A stretch of DNA of 64,000 nucleotides from Serripes groenlandicus (lineage: Eukaryota > Mollusca > Bivalvia > Cardiida > Cardiidae), in assembly GCA_031761405.1 (NCBI GenBank), contig JASEVX010000003.1:110313543-110377542 (forward strand), written 5' to 3'. Shown piece after piece: positions 33,403-43,600 of the stretch. The position numbers were made by a program, and so were the translations under genes. The stretch's first letter is position 1; each line of letters starts with the position of its first letter. The notes under the pieces were generated by a model. It was given only the letters and a program-made list of their open reading frames with translations, was not told the DNA's origin and searched no databases.

Positions 33403-34121
33403 AGTTCAAGGCTTCCGAATGTCGGTGTGCGTGTGACATGTTCTAAAATGTTAACGAACTATTCAGAATGTTCTTGCCTAGACAGTGATAACTATACTGC
33501 GTCTACAGAAAAACAATGTGATACAAATGACACAAGCAAATGACACACACATATGACAGAAACAGGTTTATCAGTAATAACCGCAAAATCCTACCAATGC
33601 TGCTGGAATTCTGAGACAATATCATATTATATTTTGGCGATGTCGCCACCGTTCTAACAACATTAGCATAATATTTGGCACGCATGCAATGGCACGTCGT
33701 GATTTAATTGCCGATCATTTCTGTTTTCAAAGTTTTTAAACCAATGAGTGAATCCTCATTCCTATATCGAATCACAACACATGGATGTTGCAATATAAGT
33801 ATAAACGAAAGTCAAACATTTATATTAATCTTAAGTTTGTATGATAAGTCATAATTTATATATAAGATTTGTTTGAAAATGATTTCAATGCATTGTCAAG
33901 CGTCTCAATTCGTTCTCAACAATCCGATATCGGATTTAAATGGAAGAATCAAATTAAAAAGTAATCAACAGATCTCTCTGTAAGGCGATTTGAGATGTGT
34001 TGTAATAAAACACATTTTCTTTCGAAGATTTGCAATGGATGTCTTTTAATCTCGAATTGCGTAACAAAACGGTTTTCATTTCTCTTCAGTGCAGTTCGCA
34101 TGACAAGATGTGGAAACAGTG
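33403..34121. other. No gene or repeat recognised
   Basis: AT-rich; one small inverted pair near 33837-33862 (AGTTTGTATGATAAGTCATA). Confidence 0.4.
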
Positions 34122-34200
34122 GGTATCCGGTACAGAGTTCACTGATAGGCAGGGCAGGTATCCGGTACAGACTTTATTGACAGGCAGGACAGGTATCCGC
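34122..34200. repeat. 35-bp tandem repeat, 2.3 copies
   Basis: GGTATCCGGTACAG recurs at 34122 and 34157, and GGTATCCGC at 34192; the spacer is CTGATAGGCAGGGCA or TTGACAGGCAGGACA. Confidence 0.9.
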
Positions 34201-34511
34201 CTATTGTAATGTCCCGAAGGTTGGTTTTCCTCCGTCGTGGTCCAATTATATCAAAGATAAATACTCCTGAAAGCGGTTTCGGTTGTTATCGGGCTGTTCT
34301 CGGGGAAATAAAGCAACGTATGTTTGAAAAACTATCACTCTAAACTAACTTATGAGCAAAAAACTCAAAAGAATATTTCATGTTGACTAGAATTGTGAAC
34401 TAAAAGATCTGAGTTTAATTATGAAGTTGAACGTACTGGATGATTTTGAATAGTTGATATACGTGTTTAGCATACACTATTCCTTCTTTTTAATCAGCGA
34501 TTAAGACATAT
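34201..34511. other. Possible family A-related end fragment, otherwise nothing
   Basis: AGGTTGGTTTTCCTCCGTCG at about 34219 resembles the shared GTTGGTTTTCTC end. No gene seen. Confidence 0.3.
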
Positions 34512-34771
34512 GAGCTGCTCCGCGGGAAAGCCAACAAAGTGGTCTCTGCGAAAAGTATCGACCCGGATCAGCCTAACCATGCCGCGAAGCAAATCCGGAC
34601 AGACACTTTTAACCTCCTAAGGATTTTATGTTTCAGTAATCATTACTATATATCTCTTTTTACCTGAGACGAAATGTTTCGGCCCGGATTAGCCCGCGCG
34701 GACTGCGTAGACTGATCTAGGTCGATACATTACGCAGAGTCCATAATGTTGTATTTCTCGTGGGACGTCTC
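34512..34771. mobile_element. Family A MITE, near full length
   Basis: GAGCTGCTCCGCGGGAAAGC to TTTCTCGTGGGACGTCTC. Several substitutions in both inner GATCAGCC blocks; older than the 37.7-kb copy. Confidence 0.9.
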
Positions 34772-34867
34772 ATTACTTTTCATGACTTAATTCAAACGTA
34801 TAACTGCTTCCTGGAGACCTAACAAGTACTCCCTACAATTGTGTTGACAAATCCAGAAGGCAAATCC

Positions 34868-34940
34868 TAATCATCTAGGGATTCGAGCTCGGGACTTTTC
34901 GAATGAGAGGCCAACGTTCTACAACTACACCACTGTCTTT
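34868..34940 (-). mobile_element. tRNA-like SINE head, minus strand
   Basis: Minus strand: AGACAGTGGTGTAGTTGTAG (A-box region), AACGTTGGCCTCTCATTCG, AGCTCGAATCCCTAG (B-box-like). No tail recognised. Confidence 0.5.
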
Positions 34941-35001
34941 TATGACTTAAGGTATTGATTATAAACAGTTGTTATCGGGTTATGAAAAATATCAAGAGTG
35001 T

Positions 35002-35233
35002 TTAACCCTTTCCCTCATATAGACGCTTTCTGACGCCTCTGCAGCAGACGGCTTTTTGAAAACATAGTAACAAAAGAAGAAATTGCACAAAACGTGCAAT
35101 TTCTCCCTTTGTCACAATGTTTTCCACTTTTATTCATAGGTTATCCATTCAATTATAGAGATTTTCCAATATTTGACAACATTTGGTTCAAAGTCGTCTG
35201 CTGCAAAATTGTCATATGAGTGAAAGGGTTTAA
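35002..35233 (+). mobile_element. Family B MITE, full length
   Basis: TTAACCCTTTCCCTCATATA with GACG at the left, TCATATGAGTGAAAGGGTTT and AA at the right, so TTAA flanks both sides. Stem arms are GAAATTGCAC/GTGCAATTTC where most copies have GAAATTGCTC/GAGCAATTTC, a paired change. The copy can serve as a family reference. Confidence 0.95.
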
Positions 35234-35935
35234 TTTACTAGTCAGTTGTTGGTACTCTTATCGTAACAGCAGGGCATCGGTCACAATTACTATTCTGCAA
35301 CACAAAGGCTCTGCTTGGCAAAGTATCAAACTACCGTTTATATTAGAAACAGATGTCTACTGTGTATTTCCATATTAAATTATTACCACAATGTGATGTA
35401 TTTATACTATAATATCAAATTATTACCACATTGCGATGCATCTACAATAAGTTAACATACAACTCTCAAATTGATATGACATGAATCATATGTGAATAGA
35501 ACCCATAATTTAGTAAAAACGATGACTAAAAAAACTTAAGTAATATTATCACGCACTTTCTATTATGCATCTATCTTCATATTCCTTTGTTCCATTGATT
35601 CTGTCTGATTTATATATTCAACAATACGTAGCCATCCAGGGAAATTCGAATTCATCTTATTCCGTATAACGTAAAATGACACGAAATCTTGTGTATTCAG
35701 TAGTGTCGACCTTTATCCCCAGAAGACCCGACCCGTCGGATACCACATAAATGTTCTTTTGTATGAGAGTTAAATTAATTAGTTTCGTCTGAATTAAACA
35801 TAACATTTTGTAATACGTTATTGTAGAAACCAGTATATACAACATATTGAATGTAGGCAATAAGTCGACGTTGTATCGGGAGTCGAGTAAACGACCGAAA
35901 AGAATCAATCCAGTAGTTTGATATGTGTTTTCCCC
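35234..35935. other. No gene recognised; small 40-bp duplication
   Basis: AAATTATTACCACAATGTGA at about 35377 and AAATTATTACCACATTGCGA at about 35417 form a two-copy tandem. Minus frame 35657-35908 (83 codons) has no known motif. Confidence 0.5.
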
Positions 35936-36085
35936 ATAGCCTAAATAGATAAGGTATCCGCTTCGGGAACGGGGGTCAAATGTTCGAGTCCGAATGGTGA
36001 CATTTGGGTCCGTTCGGATATAGGTGACTGGTTAGCCGTCAAATAATGTTAAAAGATTGTCCGGAAAGCATGTCCAACCGATGTC
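35936..36085 (+). mobile_element. tRNA-like SINE
   Basis: AGCCTAAATAGATAAGGTAT (A-box region), CGCTTCGGGAACGGGGGTCA, ATGTTCGAGTCCGAATGG (B box). It abuts the family C copy after about 15 bp. Confidence 0.6.
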
Positions 36086-36099
36086 TGGCCGAAAGGATA

Positions 36100-36345
36100 T
36101 CGAGGGCTTGGCGTGAAACGGTTGTAACTAAAAACCTATTTTAAAAACCCTGGTTTAGGGGCAATTTTGACCCCTTTGTAAACAATGCAAATGTATGTGC
36201 CATTGCTGAACGAGCAATGGCACCTAAATTTTCATTGTTTACCAAGAAAAAAGATTTAACGCTTTTAAAGACTTTATGGCGAAGTGATTAACCTTGGTAA
36301 CAAAATACCAATTTTAGTTACAACCGTTTTACGCCAAGCCTTCGA
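36100..36345 (+). mobile_element. Family C MITE
   Basis: TCGAGGGCTTGGCGTGAAAC to ACGCCAAGCCTTCGA. The hairpin tip has lost two bases (CATTGCTGAACGAGCAATG). Flanked by ATA on the left and TATA on the right. Confidence 0.9.
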
Positions 36346-36574
36346 TATATAGGCTTCATGAAATAACAATGTGTCGAGGACAAATGTGTCTCCTAAGTCA
36401 GAAATGACGGACACTTTCAATAAGGGCGACACTATAATAAACCAACACTTTACTTCTACGTTCTTATGAGGAGACAGCACAGTGCCGTCCGTTTGGCACC
36501 ATAAGGCACCATACGTCATATAACTATATAGCTCCATCAAACAGTAAATTGACGCTTGCCTTAACATGCTTATA

Positions 36575-36827
36575 TGAGCTGTTCTGAGAGAAAACAAACA
36601 TTGCGAAAAGTATCGACCTGGATCAGACTAAGCATTCCGCGCTAGCTAACCCGGACAGACACTTTTACTCTCCTGTGAATTGTCTGTTTCAGGAATCATT
36701 ACTCAATACCTCTATCCCCCTGAAACGGAATGTGTCGGCCCGGATAAGCATTTTTGAATTGAGCAGGCTGATCTTTGTCGATACATTACGCAGAGTCCAA
36801 AAGGTTGGTTTTCTCGTGGATCGGCTC
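36575..36827. mobile_element. Family A MITE
   Basis: GAGCTGTTCTGAGAGAAAAC to TTCTCGTGGATCGGCTC, flanked by ATAT-type sequence on both sides (TTATAT / ATATTT). Part of the left inner stem (CATTGTGGACTCTGCG) is missing. Confidence 0.85.
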
Positions 36828-36847
36828 ATATTTCGTTCTACCTTGCA

Positions 36848-37102
36848 GAGCTTTACCACTTCCCATATGCAACCCATATGCAGCAGACGACTTAGAATAT
36901 ATCATTACACATATGCAGCAGACGACTTAGAATATATATTGACATATGTATGAAGAATTTACCCGAAGGAGGATATAATTTGTTAACACTGCGGCATAAA
37001 TTAAAATTGACCATCATGAGCTTTTTTCCATGTGTCACAATATTTAAAACAAATTTTTTACTGCAGAGGTGCATAAAGCGTCTGTATGTGAGAAATGGTT
37101 AA
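36848..37102 (-). mobile_element. Family B MITE with internal 35-bp duplication
   Basis: Minus-oriented. CATATGCAGCAGACGACTTA occurs at 36875 and again at 36910, a direct duplication inside the element. The hairpin half on the right (GACCATCATGAGC, TTCCATGTGTCACAATATTT) is degenerate, and the outer end is GAGAAATGGTTAA. Confidence 0.75.
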
Positions 37103-37661
37103 TACGACATTTTGTCTGAGACTGAAAAGCATGTTGCGGAATAAAACTGCATAGCTACAACTTTTAATTTTTCCCAAAGCACGATCATACTTCGATTAAA
37201 TAAATGAAAGCAAAACTTTAAACCCCTGTGATAGACGAGAATAGCATCTGTATGCACAATGAAAATATGTTCATAGGCAATAAAAGTAAATCGGTCTATA
37301 AATATTAATGAACCGGTTAAACAATTTGGCCTCCGTTACTCTCCCGTGAGAAATGATTATCGTGTAAATCACACGAAACGAAACCTGATACTACGGTCTG
37401 GCGAATAAATTGTGTGTAATCTATAAGATTGTTCTGCAAACTTACGTGCTGTTGAGCAATACCATATTTGGTAATAAATTGAACAATGTTAGATCACATA
37501 TTATTAAATTTCTTTTAGCCTGGTTATATGAAAATGTACCTTCGGACATATTCAGATCAGCAAATATGATATCAACCTGAACCGTTTGAAAGTCTGATGA
37601 TGGTCTCACCAGTTTGTAATACTAGCGTAACACAAATACGGTTATGATCACCACAATTTGA
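37103..37661. other. No gene or repeat recognised
   Basis: AT-rich, nothing supported. Confidence 0.4.
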
Positions 37662-37911
37662 TTCGTCCTGGGAGAAAAATAACTTTATGCCCTCTGCGTA
37701 ATGTATCGATCCAGATCAGCCTGCGCAGTCCGCGCAGACTAATCCGGGCCGACACATTCCGTCTCAGGGGGATAGAGGTATAGAGTAATGATTCCTGATA
37801 CAGAAAATCCACAGGAGGCAAAACTTGTTTATCCGGGTAAGCCTGCGCAGCATGCTTCAGCTGATCCGGGACGATACTTTACGCAATGTTGGTTTTCTCA
37901 CGGGTCTGCTC
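37662..37911. mobile_element. Family A MITE, well preserved core
   Basis: CAGCCTGCGCAGTCCGCGCA, CCGACACATTCCGTCTCAGG, GATAGAGGTATAGAGTAATG and CAGAAAATCCACAGGAGGCA are all intact. The ends are slightly worn (TTCGTCCTGGGAGAAAAA; TTCTCACGGGTCTGCTC). Confidence 0.9.
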
Positions 37912-38040
37912 AAATGTTTTTTCATACGAGTGTGGTATCTGGCGCTTATTGACTCTCTAAAACTGGATCATATATAGGTAAATATATGTAAAACTGATTG
38001 GGGCTACCGTTTATCTTTGTTGTCTTTTGTCAAAAAATGT

Positions 38041-38280
38041 ACCTAGTATAACATAACATGTAAACGGACTGTGAAGGCTATGGTAATGATAAGCATATGT
38101 ACCTAGTATAACATAACATGTAGACGGACTGTGAAGGCTATGGTAATGATAAGCATATGTACCTAGTATAACATAACATGTAGACGGACTGTGAAGGCTA
38201 TGGTAATGATAAGCATATGTACCTAGTATAACATAACATGTAGACGGACTGTGAAGGCTATGGTAATGATAAGCATATGT
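38041..38280. repeat. 60-bp tandem repeat, four near-identical copies
   Basis: Four head-to-tail copies of exactly 60 bp beginning ACCTAGTATAACATAACATG and ending GATAAGCATATGT. Copies 2-4 are identical; copy 1 differs by one base (GTAAACGG for GTAGACGG). Very recent amplification. Confidence 0.98.
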
Positions 38281-38313
38281 ACTTACTCACACGAGTCGAC
38301 AATATACGCATAT

Positions 38314-38473
38314 GAGCCGTCCCGCGAAAAAAACAACATTGTGGTCTCTGCGTAAAGTATCGACCCGGATCAGCCTAAACATAAAGCGCAGGCTTTCCGG
38401 ATATACACGTTTGCGGACTGCGCCGTCTGATCTGGGTCGTTTCATTACGCAGAAGCCATAATGTTGGTTTCTC
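38314..38473. mobile_element. Family A MITE, internal deletion
   Basis: GAGCCGTCCCGCGAAAAAAA at the left; right end reduced to CATAATGTTGGTTTCTCAT. The whole centre is gone: TACACGTTTGCGGACTGCGC joins the two GATC-type blocks directly. Confidence 0.85.
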
Positions 38474-39289
38474 ATTACGAACTGAACTCGCTAGATGTGG
38501 CTCAAATAAACTAAAACGTAACGCAATGATTGTCAAATAGTAAAGGTCTAATTGTATTCAATAACATTTTTGAACTATTTTAGAGCGCATACACTTTCTT
38601 TTACGGTTTTACGGTCGACACTCGCTCGCAAAAGTCGAGTTCATTGCTACGCCAAAAAACCCTCTTTAATCAAATGCGTAAATTACGTTAGTTTTAAGAA
38701 AGACACATGTGAATTGAATGTGATTCCATTTCTATAAAGACCAATTTGCACAAGGCGTCTTTTTTAATAGCATTTTGTCTTGCCCATTATGAAGCTTTTT
38801 TCTTGAGTTCAATCACCAAGCAAGGCCATGTGGTATCGTTTATGTTTAATATGAACGGCTGTAGACTTATATCTGACAAAGGATGGTCACACACGAAAGG
38901 ATTTTGTACGATTTAGAACATACGACGTGATGCGAACACGAAGGATGGTCTGTTTTTACACTGACTGCCTTCTTAACAGGTGTAATACATTGAAGTTATC
39001 GTTCGACTGCATGCCGTTTAAGAAACTCGGAGACCAGAGAAAGCTTAACTGGTCCCTGCACATGCAAGTCGACAGTCAGGACATTGCGACCACTGTAAAT
39101 ATAGATCAATCTGCTCAGATTAATCCGAATATTGCCTGTTTTCTCTTTAGACAACCTAAAGTCGTATACGCATCCAGACTAAGTATGGACAACGTGTTTG
39201 ACCAAAACACATCTATATATATACATGTATTGACTTCTAGATTTATTTTAAACTCTCCAAAGGTTATTTTCCACATGACGGAGATCATA
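38474..39289. other. No gene supported
   Basis: A plus frame continues at 38927-39292 (121 codons). It includes GATCAATCTGCTCAGATTAA, which looks repeat-derived, and has no known protein motif. Confidence 0.35.
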
Positions 39290-39432
39290 TGAGTCTTGCG
39301 AAAAGATAAGAAGCTTTGACGTTCTTAAGCCGCGTAGCATGAAACTGATCTTCAGGACCTGGCGAACGGCGAATACCCAGATTAGCCTGCGCATCCGCGC
39401 AGTCAGATCAGGGTAATTCCCGTTCGACATCT
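39290..39432. repeat. Fragment of a family A relative
   Basis: CCCAGATTAGCCTGCGCATC and CGCGCAGTCAGATCAGGG form an inverted pair typical of bivalve repeats related to family A, but the ends differ. Confidence 0.5.
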
Positions 39433-39876
39433 AGTCGTGCACCTATTCGCGATGCCTTTCTAAACCCTTATAACCAAAACTGGACTTTACAAACATGAGA
39501 TTGACCGTTATTATTGTTGATTTCAAAGTCTCTGGTGATCTATTTTCGTGTGGTCTGGTTAATTTGATTTCGTAAGAAGAAGTCTCTCGGGTTGAATGCA
39601 ACTGTTTTTCAGTAACTTTCTAGACAAGGAAATAGACGAAGTTTGGCAGATGATGAGAGTTGTCTATTCCGTCTTTAGGTGGGGGAGGGGCTACTTTACT
39701 TACGTACGTTTCCATCTGTCAATGTGACAGTGTCGTTTATATCCGCATTCAATTGTGTGCGAAATTCATCTTTATGAAGGGACCGGAATTATTGATAGAT
39801 ATTTGTTCTTTTGCGAGCGCTTACGCACATATTAAAATTAACTAATTTTTCTAATACTCGAGCACGCGTCTCGGGT
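39433..39876. other. No gene or repeat recognised
   Basis: Nothing supported. Confidence 0.35.
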
Positions 39877-40140
39877 TGACCGCATAGGTGGAGTAGTGGT
39901 AGAGTGTTCGCCTCGGGTGCTTGAGGTCGTGGGTTCTGGGTTCGATCCCGAGCCGGGTCATACCAGATACTGTTAAAATGGTAGTCATGGCTGCCGTCCA
40001 TGGCGCTCAGGGTTGCGGAGATAGCATTACGACTGCCTGACTGATGTCAGCATAAATGGACCAGTAGTACTAGTAACTTTCCAAGGAAACCTCGTGATAT
40101 CACTGAAAAAGTATTGAAAGCGGCGTTAAACACCAGATAA
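39877..40140 (+). mobile_element. tRNA-derived SINE, type 1, near full length
   Basis: Head: TAGTGGTAGAGTGTTCGCCT (A box) and GGGTTCGATCCCGAG (B box, about 39938-39952); TGACC before and GGGTCA after could pair as an acceptor stem. Body: GGCGCTCAGGGTTGCGG, ATTACGACTGCCTGACTG, ATGGACCAGTAGTACTAG. Tail: CGTGATATCACTGAAAAAGT then AAAGCGGCGTTAAACACCAG. The best reference for the other type 1 copies. Resembles known bivalve tRNA-SINEs; I do not assign a name. Confidence 0.85.
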
Positions 40141-40499
40141 TCGGAAAGTTTGTTGAATCGCGAATTTCGATTGTTTGGTATTGATGCATCTGGGTACAGT
40201 GACGCGTCAGGTTACCCTGTATATACTTACAGTCTCACCACAGCCTTCACTTTTCGAATATTTCCTATAAAAAACCATTAATGCATCTTCCACCATATAA
40301 AGTAACATTCCATCTATTTTAGCGCTACTACACATGAGTAGATGAACTGTTCGCCGTGAAATAAATGTTGACAACATTTGTTTAAACCCCAATAAATTAA
40401 TCAATCAATTTACGCTACTGTAAATTTAAACAATGCCAAACTGGGAGGCCAATACTATCGCCAAATGTTTTGTTTGCTTTATAACAAATAAGCTGCGCA
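40141..40499. other. No gene recognised
   Basis: TTGATGCATCTGGGTACAGT near 40180 resembles TTGATGCATCTGCTTACAGT at about 186, a short shared fragment. Confidence 0.35.
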
Positions 40500-40660
40500 T
40501 ATACATTCAGTCTGATCTTAATCTACGTCATTCGTCACTTATGCTTAAATTTCGACATAATCAGGTACGAACATCGATATATATCAAATGAAAATCCAGG
40601 TCCACGATTTTAAACTGTATGGCCATTGTTTTATAGATGCAGAAGTCGTGTGCAGTTGCT
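40500..40660. repeat. Family F repeat, copy 1
   Basis: CATTCAGTCTGATCTTAATC, TACGTCATTCG, AAATTTCGACATAATCAGGT, ACGAACATCGATATATATCA, GTTTTATAGATGCAGAAGTC. Recurs twice near 41.7 kb. Nature unknown; no inverted ends seen. Confidence 0.65.
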
Positions 40661-40807
40661 TTTTTCTGGAATATTTCCAATGTCGATGCAACAATGTCTA
40701 GTGGAACAGACCGTTCCTCTGCTAACCGGTATTTAATGTTATCACTATGAATTCACTAGAAAATAAAGTTAATAAACATCTTATAATTATTCATAAAACA
40801 TTGATTC

Positions 40808-40985
40808 ATTGGGGTTCAACGCCGTTTTCAACAATGTTTCAGTCATATCATGGCGGCCAGTTCACCTACTCATGAACTTCCTTGCTTTCTCACACCAAAA
40901 CTCCACACAACATACTTTCCAAGCAACTGGCTGCATTTCCATATAGACAGTTAGCCCTTTGGTGGAAGACGAATGACGCTTGGCT
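40808..40985 (-). mobile_element. SINE 3' part, minus strand
   Basis: GGGGTTCAACGCCGTTTTCA, CAATGTTTCAGTCATATCAT and GGCGGCCAGTTCACCTACTC are the complement of the shared SINE tail and body. The tRNA-like head is not recognisable to the right. Confidence 0.6.
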
Positions 40986-41024
40986 CATTGACTCTTGTCA
41001 AACGTCGAAAAGAATGTTGGCCGA

Positions 41025-41051
41025 GTAGTAGTAGTAGTAGTAGTAGTAGTA
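41025..41051. repeat. TAG microsatellite
   Basis: About nine units of TAG/AGT in a row. Confidence 0.95.
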
Positions 41052-41629
41052 CAAGCAATAATAGTATAGATATAATCAACATTGTTTACATTACATCTCT
41101 TCATCACTAAATTGAAAACCTTAATGTAACATTTGTTTGTATTTAGGTTTCCAGTCCTTTTACACAACAATGTAATACGAGTATACTATATATTACTAAG
41201 ACCCGGCCAAAACACTTCGAACTGAACGAACTTTTAACATTTTGTAATCTGTTTACTGTTGATTCCCGTCTGTCAAAAGCAATACATAGTTTTATTACAA
41301 AAGTGAGAAGTAGGACTCCACTGAACAGTGACAGACCGGCGAGACGTAACTTGGTCGTTAATGGGTTGCAATGTGAAATTATCTTCCTATATTACACAGG
41401 GAAGCCTATCAAAGGTCTTTTAGATCCTATCTTAGCTAAATGCGTCTATTACCGTCGATGAGAGGTAAAGGAAGTAAATTGGACCAGACACTCGTATCAT
41501 CCAGCACATGCTATCGTTTGGCTTCCTTTAATAACGTCGCTCCATTGTACCTCTATTATGTTTGGTTTATAAGACACTGATGTAATAGATACTGGCGGCA
41601 CTGGAATGCTTTCAGAATTGATTAACAAT
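41052..41629. other. No gene or repeat recognised
   Basis: Nothing supported. Confidence 0.4.
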
Positions 41630-41790
41630 CATTCAGTTTGATCTTGGTCTACGTCCTTCGTTCGTTTTTCACGTTTAAATTTCGACATAATAAGTCACGA
41701 TCATCAATAACTATAAAATCAAAATTCAGATTCGCGAATTTATGGTTCGTTTATAAGAAATGGGTTTGGTAGATAGATGCGAAATCGGCA
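41630..41790. repeat. Family F repeat, copy 2
   Basis: ATTCAGTTTGATCTTGGTCT, ACGTCCTTCG, AAATTTCGACATAATAAGTC, ACGATCATCAATAACTATAA, AGATAGATGCGAAATCGGCA. Confidence 0.65.
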
Positions 41791-41810
41791 TGCTTCCAGA
41801 TATTATTTAC

Positions 41811-41950
41811 ATACATGCGGTCTGATCTTGATCTACGTCCTTCGATTTTAAGATTAAATTTCATCATAACAAGGTACGAACATCAATACATACCAAATCC
41901 AAATCGAGACACACGAATTTGAGGTTTATTTAGACTTCGGAATACGTTAA
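41811..41950. repeat. Family F repeat, copy 3
   Basis: GGTCTGATCTTGATCTACGT, CCTTCG, AAATTTCATCATAACAAGGT, ACGAACATCAATACATACCA. Direct orientation, about 20 bp after copy 2. Confidence 0.65.
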
Positions 41951-42540
41951 TATGCTAATTAACGGAGCTGAATTTTCGGTGATTGTAAGTAAAAAAGCTG
42001 ATTTAATGATTCAATCCCCCAACTACGTAACCGTTACCTGATCATATCCCACATATCTCGTCTGATTTGAAGACATCTGATATACAAAAGTATTACTAGA
42101 ACTTTGCGAGTCTAGTTTTGATATGAAGTTTAAACTGTTTTGGGAAAAAGAAGAACAATATTTTTACTTCATTTCGCATTTTTTACAATATATAGTTTTC
42201 GTTTGAATCCGATCGCACGTTTGGTATTTTCTCACACACATAAGTAAGACATTTCAGGAATAACAGTTATACTTTTAGAGGTTTTAAAAGTACTGAAACT
42301 GATTATAAATTTGTTTAAAATACATCTTGTTAAAAGTAAAAATAATGTTTCTGTAAATGACAAGATTGTTTGAGTGTCAAGCGTAAATTATGAATATGAC
42401 GTCATTTCAACAATTAGTAACACATGTCTTCCTTTGACATCCACAGCGTCATCATTCTTCACGAAGCCCACGTACATATAAGAAAAAACAAGACAGGTTG
42501 AACTATATGAAAATGTAAAATCCCACAATCGAAAATGTTG
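41951..42540. other. No gene or repeat recognised
   Basis: AT-rich, nothing supported. Confidence 0.4.
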
Positions 42541-42730
42541 TCACTATCACCGGTTTTCTCATGAAGTGGCCCAATATATATTTAAAATCAAACTTCGGTG
42601 GCTCGAACTCGGAGGGCCCAGAATAAATAGTTCGAGGCATTGAATTGCACTTCGCTAATATAGTTTAAGAAGAGAATGAGACGTTTATCTATGTCGAGGA
42701 TTGTTGACCAGTCGAACTGGTGTTTAAGAA
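42541..42730. repeat. Relic of dispersed repeats
   Basis: CCGGTTTTCTCATGAAGTGG resembles the family A-type end. CGGTGGCTCGAACTCGGAGG and GTTCGAGGCATTGAATTGC resemble wording at 43381-43515 (GTTCGAGCTTTCC, ACTTGAATTGC). Confidence 0.35.
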
Positions 42731-43380
42731 AATCACATAGAAAAAGAGAAATTTATATAAAAATACATCATTGAAAGGTGATTGTGATAAATACGAAACG
42801 CCTTAATCAACAGAATAAAGAGCTGACGAGACTAATTGTAGGTGTGAAAAACAGTCGACTGAAAGGTGACAATTTACCTGTTCGACCATGTGTAATAAGA
42901 TAAGACAATTGTTTATTAACGTGACCTGTGTAAATTTACATACATGAATAACACATTGTATACACATTTCACCACACCCGGCCCATTGCGCCTATACGTC
43001 ACCATAAAATATATACATAATATTAACTCATTTAGTCACATGAAATGAGTGATTTACAATCGTACAATCATTTGGTAACAGTGTGTGCAATGAGACATCG
43101 CACTCATTATGCAATGTCTATTTTCACACAGTCCGTTCAACGCTGTTCTGAAACACGGATCTTCCGCAATGCATAAAGGTATCTAATTTACAGGGGTAAA
43201 AAGGGATTACACCCAAAGTAATATATCTACCATACCTAGCTGACCACCTCTTTAGATAGCTCTTAACAATGAACTTCGCACATTAACGGTGGTGAGTATT
43301 AATCAGAAATGACAGTTTTTCGTGATCACTTAATTACTTAATTCATTTCAAATGTCAATATAAAAATCACACTTTACCAA
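42731..43380. other. No gene or repeat recognised
   Basis: GATAAGACAATTGTTTATTA near 42900 resembles the retroposon-tail sequence at 43.5 and 60.0 kb. Confidence 0.35.
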
Positions 43381-43600
43381 GTTCGAAAGTGAAGGTGTTC
43401 GAGCTTTCCGTAGTTGGACAACTTGAATTGCATAATGTTTTGATCGACACCGAGAGACGAGTTCAAGCTATCCATGGTGTTCGAGCTTTCCCATGTTCAA
43501 GCTAGCGAGGTATGACTGTATAAGTAAGTAAATCTTTTATTATAGTGAAATATGTATAACAAAACAAACGTATAACAAAATATAATAATGGGTAAACACC
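43381..43600. repeat. Dispersed repeat with TTAC-type tail
   Basis: GTTCGAGCTTTCCGTAGTTG and GTTCGAGCTTTCCCATGTTC are duplicated within it; GCGAGGTATGACTGTATAAG then TAAGTAAGTAAATCTTTTAT. Read on the minus strand, TTTACTTACTTATA is a retroposon-like microsatellite tail; a similar one is at 60.0 kb. Confidence 0.4.

Noticed and set aside
38927..39292. 121-codon plus frame as a gene
   Set aside because: Contains repeat-like GATCAATCTGCTCAGATTAA wording and no recognised protein motif.
39877..39960. Genuine tRNA gene
   Set aside because: Boxes and a possible short acceptor pairing exist, but the arms do not fold cleanly and the sequence runs into a SINE body repeated at 56.6, 58.0 and 58.6 kb.
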